A DNA stretch of 64,000 bases from Achromobacter sp. UMC71 (GCF_014170305.1 NZ_LZZT01000031.1:1-64000), one strand, 5' to 3'. Counted from the first letter of the stretch, positions 43,655 through 51,824 are shown. Numbers and translations: made by a program. The notes: generated by a model not told the origin, from the sequence alone.

Positions 43655-44730
43655 ACCGCCCCCCCCGGCGCGCTGCGCGCATTGCGTTGGGCGATCAGCC
43701 AGACCATGATGCGCGCCACATCGGCGTACAGCGCGGTCGGAATCGCCTGACCCATGTCGCCTTGGAAGAACAGCGCGCGTGCCAGTGTGGGACTGCGTAC
43801 CACCGTCACGCCGCAACGAGAAGCCTCGGCCCGCATGCGTGCGGCCAGCGTGCCGGCCCCTTTGGCCAGCATCACGGGAGCGGCCATCTCGCCCCGCTTG
43901 TATTGCAGCGCTACGGCAATATGGGTGGGATTGACGATCAGCACATCGGCCTGACCTACCTGGCGCACGGACGCCGCTTTTTGGAGCATCTCGATGCGCA
44001 GCCCGCGCAGGCGCGAGCGCACGCGTGGATCGCCTTCGCGGTTCTTGACCTCGTCTTTCACGTCGCGCTTGCTCATACGCATCTTGCGCTTGAACTCGAA
44101 GCGGGTGTAGCCCAGGTCCATCAACGCCAGCAACAAGGCCGCGAACGCCAGTTTCAGCGCCATGGAGGTCAACATTTCCAGCAACTGTTTCAACGCCAGG
44201 AAAGGCGTGCGCTCGCCCAGTAGATAAAACAACGACCTCAGGTCCTTGATCACCAGGTACAGCACCCACGCCAGCACGGTTACCTTGAGTACGCTCTTGA
44301 CCGCGTCATACACCGTGCGCAGCGAAAATAGCCGTTTCAGGCCACTGGCCGGATTGATGCGGTTCAGATCTGGTTTGAGCGGAAATCCGCTCCACACCGG
44401 CCCTGTCTGCGCAACATTGGCGATCAGGGCAGCGGCGCCCACCGTCAGCGCGAACGGCGCAACGATATGCAAGGCATCGGCTCCCACGCGACCGATCAAC
44501 GACACCACCGACGCCGCGGAGACATGCATGCCCAGGCCATGAACGAGGGCCGCACGCGCCAGCGCCGCCAGCGCCTGCACGGCCTCCCAACCCCATGCAT
44601 ACATCACCGCGGCGGCCGTCAGCATGGCAACCGCGCCCGTCAGGTCGGGGCTGCGCGCCACCGAACCGCGGTTACGCGCCTGCTGCAGCTTGAACGGGGT
44701 GGCGGCTTCGCTCTTATCGAATTCCTGCAT
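43651..44730 (-). CDS. flhB: Export switch protein FlhB
   Basis: 359 residues from ATG 44730 (MQEFDKSEAATPFKLQQARN), sharing one base with the fliR stop. Four membrane segments, then MSKRDVKDEVKNREGDPRVR and the autocleavage site in VNPTHIAVALQYKRG. The intact NPTH motif means the gate can switch from rod/hook to late substrates. That matters here because no filament gene is seen; the late substrate should be something else. Confidence 0.96.
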   Translation of the reverse strand: MQEFDKSEAATPFKLQQARNRGSVARSPDLTGAVAMLTAAAVMYAWGWEAVQALAALARAALVHGLGMHVSAASVVSLIGRVGADALHIVAPFALTVGAAALIANVAQTGPVWSGFPLKPDLNRINPASGLKRLFSLRTVYDAVKSVLKVTVLAWVLYLVIKDLRSLFYLLGERTPFLALKQLLEMLTSMALKLAFAALLLALMDLGYTRFEFKRKMRMSKRDVKDEVKNREGDPRVRSRLRGLRIEMLQKAASVRQVGQADVLIVNPTHIAVALQYKRGEMAAPVMLAKGAGTLAARMRAEASRCGVTVVRSPTLARALFFQGDMGQAIPTALYADVARIMVWLIAQRNARSAPGGAV

Positions 44731-45494
44731 CAGCGCACCGCCCCGTTCCAGACATCCGACGTCAGGCCGAAGATGCGCGACAGGCCCGACGGCATGAAGC
44801 GTGCCCAAGCGGCCAGCGCCGCCAGGCCCACCATGATTTTGATCGGCAGCGCGATCACGAATACGTTCATCTGCGGCAGTCCACGGGCCAGGATGCCCAA
44901 CCCCAGCTCGACCAGCAGCAACAATGCAGCGACGGGCGCGATCAGCATGAACCCCAGCCCGTACACGTTGCCCCAGGCTGCAATCACCGCGCGCACGTTC
45001 ACGTCCTGCGGAGAAAACCCGCCCACCGGCACGACCGTCAATGTGTAGGCAAGCCCCCGCAGCAAGGCATGGTGGCCGTCGAGCAGAAAGAACACCACGA
45101 CGCCGGTATACAAAAGCACCGACGTCATGATCGGCACCTGCGCGCGACTGATCGGATCGAACACCTGGCCGATGCCGAAGCCGATCTGGATATCCAGCGC
45201 GCGCCCGGCAAAGGCAATCGCCGAGAAGGCGCAGAAGATGCCGCAAGCCAGCAGCAAGCCGAACGAGAATTCCAGGGCGGCGGCCTGGATGAAGCCGCCC
45301 AGGTCGGTCGGCACCGGTTGGCCGGTCCGTGGCAAGGCCATGGCTAGCGTCATGGACAGCATGGCCACCAACAGCACGCGGGCGGTCGCCGGGATGGGAA
45401 ACTGCGTAAAGACAGGTGTGAAAGCCAGCATCACCGCGATGCGGATCGACACGAGGGCGGCCGTCGCCAGGAGAGGAATATCAATGGCAAACAT
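44730..45494 (-). CDS. fliR: Flagellar export gate protein FliR
   Basis: 254 residues from ATG 45494, seven bases after the fliQ stop; an ATG nine codons earlier overlaps fliQ and is less likely. Six or so membrane segments; ALDIQIGFGIGQVFDPISRA and ALEFSFGLLLACGIFCAFSA match the family. FliR forms the gate with FliP and FliQ. Confidence 0.93.
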   Translation of the reverse strand: MFAIDIPLLATAALVSIRIAVMLAFTPVFTQFPIPATARVLLVAMLSMTLAMALPRTGQPVPTDLGGFIQAAALEFSFGLLLACGIFCAFSAIAFAGRALDIQIGFGIGQVFDPISRAQVPIMTSVLLYTGVVVFFLLDGHHALLRGLAYTLTVVPVGGFSPQDVNVRAVIAAWGNVYGLGFMLIAPVAALLLLVELGLGILARGLPQMNVFVIALPIKIMVGLAALAAWARFMPSGLSRIFGLTSDVWNGAVR

Positions 45495-45501
45495 AGCGCT
45501 C

Positions 45502-45768
45502 TCAGCGAAGTCCCGGCACATCCCGCAGCAGCGTGCTCGCGTATTGCATCAGAGTGCGCAGCATCCAGGGACCGAAGATCACCATGGCGACCACCGCCGC
45601 CACAATCTTGGGAATGAAAGTCAGGGACATTTCCTGCACCTGGGTCACCACCTGCAGGATGCTGATGGCCACTCCCACCGCCAGCGTCAGCAGCAGCACG
45701 GGTGCGCAGATCATCAAACCGGTCCAGAACAGGTCACTCATCAACTGGATGGCGAGATCAGGCCTCAT
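45502..45768 (-). CDS. fliQ: Flagellar export gate protein FliQ
   Basis: 88 residues, two membrane helices separated by VVTQVQEMSLTFIPKIVAAV, a classic FliQ pattern. AGGAG lies five bases before the ATG. The start overlaps the end of the upstream ATP-grasp gene by 11 bases, so the two are co-transcribed and probably translationally coupled. Confidence 0.95.
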   Translation of the reverse strand: MRPDLAIQLMSDLFWTGLMICAPVLLLTLAVGVAISILQVVTQVQEMSLTFIPKIVAAVVAMVIFGPWMLRTLMQYASTLLRDVPGLR

Positions 45769-46765
45769 GCGTGCTCCTGATTTCCAGCGTCGGCTCAGCC
45801 TCCGGCGGTTCGTCCGCAAAGACCGACGCCAGCATCAATGGGTACACGTTGGGGTGGATCATGGGGTGGCTGTTCATTTCAAGCAGCCACACGCGATCGT
45901 CGGCGTCGATCACGGCGTCCAGCGTGAACACCGAATTGCGCCGCAGCGGCTCATCAATGCCTCGGTAGAGCAGCGGGCCGGCATAACAGAACTGTGTGGC
46001 GATCTCCGTGGACACCGCGTTCCAGACGTCGCGATTCTTGAGCGTGACCCGGTCGTGCGGAGTCAGGTAGCGGAAATCCAACATCACTTCCACGCCCTCT
46101 GGCACCACGGAATCCAGGTGATAGCCTTGCCACGCCAGAATCTGCAAGGACGCGTCCAGGTCCATCACGAGGTCGAAATTTCCGCGCGGCTGTGTCGCGA
46201 TCTCGCGCAGTGTGCGCCGGCCATCGCCGATGATCTGCGGCGGCGTCAGCACTTCCAGCGCCGCCGGCTCACCATTCCAGAACCAGGCCTTGGCGCTGCG
46301 GCCACGAATGAATTGTTCGCAGAACTCGCCCGGCCCCAGCGCCAGCCCGCCTACCGGTGGCGCCAGCGGACCGAACGGACCCCGTATGCCCACGCCGAAC
46401 GAACTGATGGCAGGTTTGACGATATAGTCGGACACCAGTCCGGGGCCGTCCGTCCAGCTGGCCGTGACACGCAGGCCATTCGCCAGGGCATAGTCCTTGA
46501 ACAAGGTCTTGTCCGTGGACAACCCCCATGACTTCACCGGATAGGGCATCCAGCCGATGAAATCACCATCCCCGGCGAAAGGTCGCTGATACATCGTGCG
46601 CCCCTCGTGCTGGCGCACGAAGCGCGGATACAGCACGACCGTGCGGCCGTCGCAACGCAGCGTCATCTCGAACGTCAACGGGTCCAACGAGGCGTCCGCG
46701 CCATGTGCAAGCGCCCATTCACGAATGGGATGCAGATGCTTGATGGGACGAAACAGGAAGTACAT
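45758..46765 (-). CDS. ATP-grasp enzyme leading the flagellar operon
   Basis: 335 residues. SDYIVKPAISSFGVGIRGPF gives the ATP-binding Lys and glycine loop, PPQIIGDGRRTLREI resembles the loop of cyanophycin-synthetase-type ATP-grasp enzymes, and TLDAVIDADDRVWLLEMNSH supplies the metal-binding D and E-x-N. It is distinct from the other ATP-grasp protein of the island. Such enzymes form amide bonds on peptides or proteins. It is not a known flagellar gene, yet it is the first gene of the operon and its stop lies inside fliQ. It probably modifies the peptide or a structural subunit. No strong ribosome-binding site precedes the ATG. Confidence 0.75.
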   Translation of the reverse strand: MYFLFRPIKHLHPIREWALAHGADASLDPLTFEMTLRCDGRTVVLYPRFVRQHEGRTMYQRPFAGDGDFIGWMPYPVKSWGLSTDKTLFKDYALANGLRVTASWTDGPGLVSDYIVKPAISSFGVGIRGPFGPLAPPVGGLALGPGEFCEQFIRGRSAKAWFWNGEPAALEVLTPPQIIGDGRRTLREIATQPRGNFDLVMDLDASLQILAWQGYHLDSVVPEGVEVMLDFRYLTPHDRVTLKNRDVWNAVSTEIATQFCYAGPLLYRGIDEPLRRNSVFTLDAVIDADDRVWLLEMNSHPMIHPNVYPLMLASVFADEPPEAEPTLEIRSTHEA

Positions 46766-46865
46766 GAAAAACCCGGAGCAAACGGCGACTGCGGTGTATC
46801 AGCGCGAATTCGTGGAGGCTTGAAGGCGCTGGGCACCCATCTCAAGACGAAACTTATATTTGCAG

Positions 46866-46888
46866 AACATGTATGTTGTAACTGTCAA
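46866..46888 (-). promoter_or_regulatory. Possible promoter/operator region of the flagellar operon
   Basis: A perfect TTGACA (minus strand, 46888-46883) lies about 120 bases before the operon's first ATG, next to a palindrome AACATGTATGTT at 46866-46877. No good -10 hexamer occurs at 17 bases, so the promoter is tentative. The palindrome could bind a regulator. I see no flhDC-type or clear sigma-54 site. Confidence 0.3.
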
Positions 46889-46929
46889 CGAATGCAAAAA
46901 TCCTGGCAGAACATTGCGTTCAGCCTTAT

Positions 46930-47562
46930 CTAATGCGGTCTTTCGTACTTGACGCTACCTGCAATCACCCGCCTTGTTACATTGTCGGTATTGGGCGTTG
47001 TGTAGTGCATGAGGTAGCGCGGGAACAGGATCAGGTCGCCTTCACGGGGCTGGATGATGTTCACCAGGGCATGGCGCGGCACGACGAAACCGCCTCTGCC
47101 AACCGTGCCGCGGGGGTCCATCAGCACTAATTGGCCGCTGCCGTCCTTGGGCATGGTCAGGTAATAGACAAAGGCCAGGTCCGAGCCTTCGTGATAATGC
47201 GCGTGCACTGCGTCCTTGGCCTGACCCGACCGCTGCACCACGAACCACATGGTATGGTCGCGCCTGGCTTGGCGCACCTGGTCACCGTAGGCCTGCGCCG
47301 CGAAGTCGTCGCACTCTGACAAGATCAGTTCGCGGATGGCTTTCAGTTGAGGATTTCGGGTGCGCTTGAATATGCCCGTGTCGTAACGGGTATAGAGCGT
47401 TTCCCGAGTGGACGAGCGCTTCTCGTCGTTCAGCAAGCGGCTCTGGTTACGTTCCGAGAACGCCTGCAATGCGTCATGCAGACCGGCATCCACCTGGCCG
47501 CTTTCGCGCAGGTTGCAATGCATGATCGGAGTGGGCCACAACCATTGGATTTCGCGGGACAT
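46930..47562 (-). CDS. 2OG-Fe(II) oxygenase (PKHD/TIGR02466-like)
   Basis: 210 residues from ATG 47562 (MSREIQWLWPTPIMHCNLRE). VHAHYHEGSDLAFVYYLTMP gives the iron-binding HxH/E-type motif, followed by LVLMDPRG, LFPRYLMHYTTPN with the distal His, and RRVIAGS with the 2OG-binding Arg. This is the layout of a family of small putative dioxygenases acting on free or peptidyl amino acids. The gene has its own sigma-28-like promoter and points the same way as the flagellar operon, 164 bases ahead. It is a good candidate for another peptide or protein hydroxylase of the same system. An in-frame GTG seven codons earlier is an alternative start. Confidence 0.75.
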   Translation of the reverse strand: MSREIQWLWPTPIMHCNLRESGQVDAGLHDALQAFSERNQSRLLNDEKRSSTRETLYTRYDTGIFKRTRNPQLKAIRELILSECDDFAAQAYGDQVRQARRDHTMWFVVQRSGQAKDAVHAHYHEGSDLAFVYYLTMPKDGSGQLVLMDPRGTVGRGGFVVPRHALVNIIQPREGDLILFPRYLMHYTTPNTDNVTRRVIAGSVKYERPH

Positions 47563-47616
47563 GGATAAACCAGGCAAGCACACGCGGCGCGCCTTTCGCG
47601 CCGCTACATTCCTAAG

Positions 47617-47643
47617 TTATCCCCCTGGTCCGAAATCAGTTTA
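47617..47643 (-). promoter_or_regulatory. Sigma-28 (FliA)-like promoter for the 2OG-oxygenase gene
   Basis: On the minus strand TAAA (47643-47640) is followed by exactly 15 bases and GGGGATAA (47624-47617). Against TAAA-N15-GCCGATAA this is a perfect -35 and spacing and six of eight -10 positions, including GATAA. The start would fall near 47610, leaving about 50 bases of leader. Confidence 0.6.
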
Positions 47644-47674
47644 GGGGTGTAAATTAAATATTTTTCTGGCCATG

Positions 47675-47695
47675 AAAAAAGGCGCCTGAGCGCCT
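47675..47695 (-). terminator. Terminator of the tetR-type gene
   Basis: AGGCGC-CTGA-GCGCCT hairpin followed on the minus strand by TTTTTT. It lies about 70 bases after the TetR stop and just upstream of the sigma-28-like promoter, insulating that promoter. The 19 bases GGCCATGAAAAAAGGCGCC recur at 63409-63427. Confidence 0.75.
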
Positions 47696-47761
47696 GATTG
47701 CAGTGTCCGGGTCAAACCATAGTCAAGTCATCGGCAGAGGCCCAATCGGCACCTCCCCCTT

Positions 47762-48415
47762 TCAGGCCTTGCCGTCAGCCCGCTGGCGCGCATAACACCC
47801 CAAAAACATCGCCACCGCCGAATCCGCCACCCGCCGCCGTTCGGCCTTCGCCAGCGGCGGCTGGCCCAGCGTCACCTGCGGCCAGAACGCAAAGCTCTTC
47901 ACCAGGCCCTGCAATTGATGCCCGGCGAAATCCACATCGACCTCGATCAATCGACCGTCGGCGATGGCCGCGCGGATCCAGGCCGTCACCCCTGTCTCTT
48001 TTTCCCCCATGCGGCAGACGATGGCTTGCGCGCGCTCTGGGGAGTGAATGATCTCGGCCATCGCCACGCGCGCCAGATCGATAAAGCTCGGGTCACCCAG
48101 CAGCTCCAGCTTTTGCATCAACAACTGCCGCAATTGCCGATCCAGCGGCAGGTCCGGGCGATAGGCCAGATCTTCGCTGCCCGCGCTGCTTTCCCACAGG
48201 TGTTCAAGCGTCAGTCCGAACAGTTCGTCCTTGCTGGGAAAGTGGTTGTAGACCGTGCGCTTGGACACCCCTGCCGCCGCGGCGATGCGGTCCATGCTGG
48301 TGGCCTCGTATCCCGCACTGCGAAACTCGTCGACCGCCGCGCGCACGATGGCTTCACGTTTGCGGTCGGTCAGGCGCTGCGGGGCGGCGGGTTTGGCGGA
48401 ACGGGAAGATGACAT
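47762..48415 (-). CDS. TetR-family repressor
   Basis: 217 residues. N-terminal helix-turn-helix (EAIVRAAVDEFRSAGYEATS, MDRIAAAAGVSKRTVYNHFP, SKDELF) and a helical ligand-binding domain. It is divergent from the metallo-beta-lactamase-fold gene with a 78-base gap holding two clear palindromic operators, so it most likely represses both itself and that gene. The inducer is unknown. Confidence 0.9.
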   Translation of the reverse strand: MSSSRSAKPAAPQRLTDRKREAIVRAAVDEFRSAGYEATSMDRIAAAAGVSKRTVYNHFPSKDELFGLTLEHLWESSAGSEDLAYRPDLPLDRQLRQLLMQKLELLGDPSFIDLARVAMAEIIHSPERAQAIVCRMGEKETGVTAWIRAAIADGRLIEVDVDFAGHQLQGLVKSFAFWPQVTLGQPPLAKAERRRVADSAVAMFLGCYARQRADGKA

Positions 48416-48426
48416 GTGAACGATTT

Positions 48427-48442
48427 TACACCGGCCAGTGTA
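48427..48442. promoter_or_regulatory. TetR operator, site 1
   Basis: TACACCGGCCAGTGTA, an inverted repeat with TACAC/GTGTA arms, 12 bases before the tetR ATG on its strand. Confidence 0.7.
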
Positions 48443-48461
48443 CTTTTTTAGAAAACGAAAC

Positions 48462-48477
48462 TACACTCATCAGTGTA
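48462..48477. promoter_or_regulatory. TetR operator, site 2
   Basis: TACACTCATCAGTGTA, same arms and inner CAGTGTA as site 1, centred 35 bases from it and 16 bases before the ATG of the divergent hydrolase gene. Confidence 0.7.
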
Positions 48478-48493
48478 ATTTTGGACGCTACCG

Positions 48494-49618
48494 ATGAAGC
48501 GCTCTTCCGCCGCTCTCCTGCCAGGAATTCTTGCCGTGACCGCCCTGACCAGCCTTGCCTTGTGCCGCAGCAACCCCAGCTATCCCGATTCCCCCCAGCA
48601 CCGCGAGGGCCGCTTCACCAATCCGTCGCCCCGCCCGCCCATGGGCTTTTGGAACGGGCTGAAACTGACCTGGGCCTTCCTTTTTGACAAGCCCACCGGC
48701 ACGGTGCCCGACCAGCCGGTGCCCGTACGCACGCTCACCCGCGCCGATCTCGATGCCGCGCCGGACCGCAGCCTGTACCGCCTGGGGCACTCCACCATTC
48801 TCTTGAAGCTGCGAGGACGCTACTGGATCACCGACCCGGTGTTTTCCAAGCGCGCCTCGCCCGTGCAGTGGGCGGGCCCGGCGCGTTTCCATGCGCCGCC
48901 CATCCGCATCGACGACCTGCCCCCGCTGGCCGGCGTGATCCTGTCGCACAACCACTACGACCATCTCGACCACGCTGCGGTCATGCAACTGGCCAGCAAG
49001 ACGGGCCGCTTCATCGCGCCCCTGGGCGTGGGCGATCAACTGATCGCCTGGGGCATCGACCCCAAGCAGGTCGACCAACTGGACTGGTGGCAATCGACCG
49101 TGGTCGACGAGCTGCGCCTGACCGCCACGCCCGCCCAGCATTTCTCGGGACGAGGCCTGACCGACAGCGACCGCAGCCTGTGGGCGTCCTGGGTCATCCA
49201 GGACGACGATGTGAAGATATTCTTCAGCGGTGATTCGGGCTACTTCGACGGTTTCAAGGCCATCGGCGACGCCCACGGCCCGTTCGATCTGACGCTGATG
49301 GAAACCGGCGCCTACGACAAGCGCTGGGCCTTCGTGCACATGCAGCCCGAAGAGACGCTGCAGGCCCACCTGGACCTGCGCGGCCGCGTGCTGCTGCCCA
49401 TCCATAACGGCACTTTCGACCTGGCGATGCATGCCTGGCAGGAGCCCTTTGAACGCATCAGCGCCCTGGCTGCAGCGCAAGGCGTTGCGCTGACCACGCC
49501 GGAAATGGGTGAACGCCTGGACATCACCGCGCCGCACGCCGGATCGCCGTGGTGGCGCAAGCTGGTGGCGCAACCCTCGCCCGATAAACGGATGGCAGCA
49601 GCGCCCAAAACGGAATAG
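48494..49618 (+). CDS. Metallo-beta-lactamase-fold hydrolase (RomA/NAPE-PLD-like)
   Basis: 374 residues with a hydrophobic N-terminal export or anchor segment (ALLPGILAVTALTSLALC; the Cys does not form a standard lipobox). Motifs: RLGHSTILLKLRGRYWITDP, ILSHNHYDHLDHAAV (HxHxDH), IFFSGDSGYFDGF and the distal His in LLPIHNGTFDL. This is the family of NAPE-hydrolysing phospholipase D and RomA-type proteins, which use a two-metal site to cleave phosphodiesters or lactones. It is under the divergent TetR repressor; the substrate is not known. Confidence 0.85.
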   Translation: MKRSSAALLPGILAVTALTSLALCRSNPSYPDSPQHREGRFTNPSPRPPMGFWNGLKLTWAFLFDKPTGTVPDQPVPVRTLTRADLDAAPDRSLYRLGHSTILLKLRGRYWITDPVFSKRASPVQWAGPARFHAPPIRIDDLPPLAGVILSHNHYDHLDHAAVMQLASKTGRFIAPLGVGDQLIAWGIDPKQVDQLDWWQSTVVDELRLTATPAQHFSGRGLTDSDRSLWASWVIQDDDVKIFFSGDSGYFDGFKAIGDAHGPFDLTLMETGAYDKRWAFVHMQPEETLQAHLDLRGRVLLPIHNGTFDLAMHAWQEPFERISALAAAQGVALTTPEMGERLDITAPHAGSPWWRKLVAQPSPDKRMAAAPKTE

Positions 49619-49811
49619 CCGACCCGCCGTCTGACGGTAAATCCATCCTTGCCCTATCCATCTGGCCGGACGGCTTCGTGACCGCCTGACGCCAAAGACG
49701 GACTGCGGCAACGCCGCGATCCGCCTTTGCGCGCCGACTCGGATTCGACGCGTTGCCCGGCAAGCGGACCCGCCCCCGCCTCGATGGCTCGCCGCCGCCC
49801 CGGCCTATGCG

Positions 49812-50663
49812 TCAGTCAGCGAAATCCGTCGCCTCGGACGCGCCTCGCCACGCATCGATATCCCGGCGCGCCGCTGCCAGCTTCTCGTCGGCAAAGCCGT
49901 TCGCAATCTTGCCCGCGAACAGATGCACCGGCGGCTCGGCCACCGCGGCAGCCTGCTGGATCATCAAGGCCAGCTTGTCCGGATCCCCGTCTTGCTTGCC
50001 ATCCAGTCCCTGATGCAGGTCCAGCGACGCTTGCGCCGCGGTGTAGTCGGCGATCGAACGCTTGGCAATCACCAGGCTGTTGTTCGTCAGGAACTCCGTG
50101 CGCACCGGCCCGGGATACACCACCGTGGCCTTGATGCCCAGTTCCGCCCCTTCGGCCGCCAGGGTTTCGGTCAGCCCCGCCAGCGCGAACTTGGTCGCCA
50201 CGTAGCTGCCCCAGCCCGCATAACCGCCCATGAAGCCGGCGATGGACGCCACGTTGAAGATATGCCCGCTACGCTGCTGGCGCAGGTGAGGCAACGCGTG
50301 GCGCAGCACGTGCAGCGGCGCGAACACATTGACTTCGAAATTGCGGCGCACCTCGTCGTCGGTCAGCGCTTCCACCGCGCCTTGCTGGCCGTAACCCGCG
50401 TTGTTGACGATCACGTCGATCCGGCCAAAGGCCGCGATAGTCTTTTCAATGGCGGCCTGGACGCTGGCTTCCGACACCAGATCGACTTCCAGCGCCAGCA
50501 GATTCGCGTTGTCGCTTCCCAGCGCCTTGTGCAGGCTGGCCAGCGTGCGCGACGTGGCAGCGACCTTGTCACCGCGCGCCAGCAATTGACGCGCCAGCGA
50601 CAGCCCGATGCCGCGTGCGGCGCCGGTGATGAACCAGACTTTGTTGCCTTGGCTTTTTTGCAT
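49812..50663 (-). CDS. Short-chain dehydrogenase/reductase
   Basis: 283 residues from ATG 50663 (MQKSQGNKVWFITGAARGIG). Rossmann glycine motif TGAARGIG, NNAGYGQQGAVEAL, catalytic S and YVATK (NVASIAGFMGGYAGWGSYVA then TKFALAGLTE). NADP-type oxidoreductase of the large SDR family, substrate unknown. Divergent from an AraC regulator, which probably controls it, as is common for this pair. The 193-base gap to its left shows nothing. Confidence 0.85.
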   Translation of the reverse strand: MQKSQGNKVWFITGAARGIGLSLARQLLARGDKVAATSRTLASLHKALGSDNANLLALEVDLVSEASVQAAIEKTIAAFGRIDVIVNNAGYGQQGAVEALTDDEVRRNFEVNVFAPLHVLRHALPHLRQQRSGHIFNVASIAGFMGGYAGWGSYVATKFALAGLTETLAAEGAELGIKATVVYPGPVRTEFLTNNSLVIAKRSIADYTAAQASLDLHQGLDGKQDGDPDKLALMIQQAAAVAEPPVHLFAGKIANGFADEKLAAARRDIDAWRGASEATDFAD

Positions 50664-50750
50664 TTTCCTGTGCTCCAGTGATGAGGGGATTGCAGGATCA
50701 AATGCTAGGCGCGCAGGCAACGGTCCGATAGGCACACAGCTATTGGATCA

Positions 50751-50789
50751 TTGCCTATTCCTAAGAACTTATCTCCATTCTTGCCTATT
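50751..50789. promoter_or_regulatory. Direct repeats TTGCCTATT, probable AraC-type operator
   Basis: TTGCCTATT occurs at 50751-50759 and 50781-50789, exactly 30 bases (about three helical turns) apart, between the SDR gene and the AraC gene. AraC-family proteins bind such direct repeats. Confidence 0.5.
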
Positions 50790-50799
50790 TCCAGGCAAA

Positions 50800-51819
50800 A
50801 TGATGCCTAAGACTCTTACCCCCGAGCTCACCATGCCCTCTTCCGTATCGGTCCAGCAGCAGATGACCGCCCTGCTCGGCCAGTTGGCCCCGCAAGAGGG
50901 CTACACCCGGTCGCGCCTGGACGGCGTGCGTTTCATGCGCGCCAACCGGCCCGTGGGGCGTACCCCGGTGCTGTACGAACCCAGCATCGTCATCGTCTGC
51001 CAGGGCTCCAAGCGCGGCTACGTGGCGGACAGGGTCTACCGCTACGACGCGCAGCATTACCTGGTGCTGTCCGTGCCGCTGCCGTTCGCCACCGAAACCG
51101 ACGCCACCGAAGCCGAACCGTTGCTGGCGGTATCCGTGCGCCTGGACATGACGACGGTGGCGGACCTGGCGATCGAAGTCGATGGCCAGGAAACGCCGGG
51201 GGACGCGCATGACGGTCAGCAGCCTGCCCCCAACGCAAGATCAGACGGCAACGCCGCGCCCGAGGGCATCGTCTCCACGCCGCTGGACGACGCCTTGGCC
51301 GACACCACCTTGCGTCTGCTGCGCGCGCTGTCCACATCGATCGAGGCCAAAGTGCTGGCCCCCGGCATCGTGCGCGAACTGTGCTTTCGCGTGTTGCAAA
51401 GCGAGCAGGGCGGCGCGATCCGGGCCGCCCTGGCCAGCCAAGGCAACTTCGGCCGCATCTCGCGCGTCTTGCAGAGCATCCACGACGACTACGCGCGCCC
51501 CCTGGACGTCGGTTCGCTGGCCCGTGAAGCCGGCCTGAGCGTGCCCGCCTTCCACGCGCACTTCAAGGCCATCGCCCGCACGTCCCCGATTCAATACATC
51601 AAGTCCGTCCGGCTGCACCAGGCCCGCTTGCTGATGATCCGCGACAACCTCACCGCCGCGGCCGCCTCCGCGCGCGTCGGCTACGAAAGCGCATCGCAGT
51701 TCAACCGGGAATTCAAGCGGCAGTTCGGCCGCAGCCCGGGGGAGGAAACACGGGAAATGAAATTCGCATTTTCGCTACTGCCCGCGGCGCAGCTGGAAGG
51801 GATCGCCACGCCGCACTGA
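50800..51819 (+). CDS. AraC-family transcriptional regulator
   Basis: 339 residues from ATG 50800. An N-terminal AraC_N sensor domain (VLYEPSIVIVCQGSKRGYVA, DAQHYLVLSVPLPFATETDA) and two C-terminal helix-turn-helix motifs (LDVGSLAREAGLSVPAFHAH and AAASARVGYESASQFNREFK RQFG). Divergently arranged with the SDR gene and likely its activator. An ATG at 50833 is an alternative start. Confidence 0.9.
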   Translation: MMPKTLTPELTMPSSVSVQQQMTALLGQLAPQEGYTRSRLDGVRFMRANRPVGRTPVLYEPSIVIVCQGSKRGYVADRVYRYDAQHYLVLSVPLPFATETDATEAEPLLAVSVRLDMTTVADLAIEVDGQETPGDAHDGQQPAPNARSDGNAAPEGIVSTPLDDALADTTLRLLRALSTSIEAKVLAPGIVRELCFRVLQSEQGGAIRAALASQGNFGRISRVLQSIHDDYARPLDVGSLAREAGLSVPAFHAHFKAIARTSPIQYIKSVRLHQARLLMIRDNLTAAAASARVGYESASQFNREFKRQFGRSPGEETREMKFAFSLLPAAQLEGIATPH

Positions 51820-51824
51820 CGGCG

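Noticed and set aside
43655-44269. N-terminal extension of FlhA upstream of its ATG
   Set aside because: The extension lies wholly inside flhB in another frame; ATG 43654 overlapping the flhB stop is the natural start.
45758-46765. Glycosylation or flagellin-modification gene
   Set aside because: The motifs are those of an ATP-grasp ligase, not of a glycosyltransferase or a nonulosonate pathway enzyme.
46890-46915. Sigma-54 promoter upstream of the flagellar operon
   Set aside because: A TGCC...TGC pattern is visible but the required GG-N10-GC spacing is not met.
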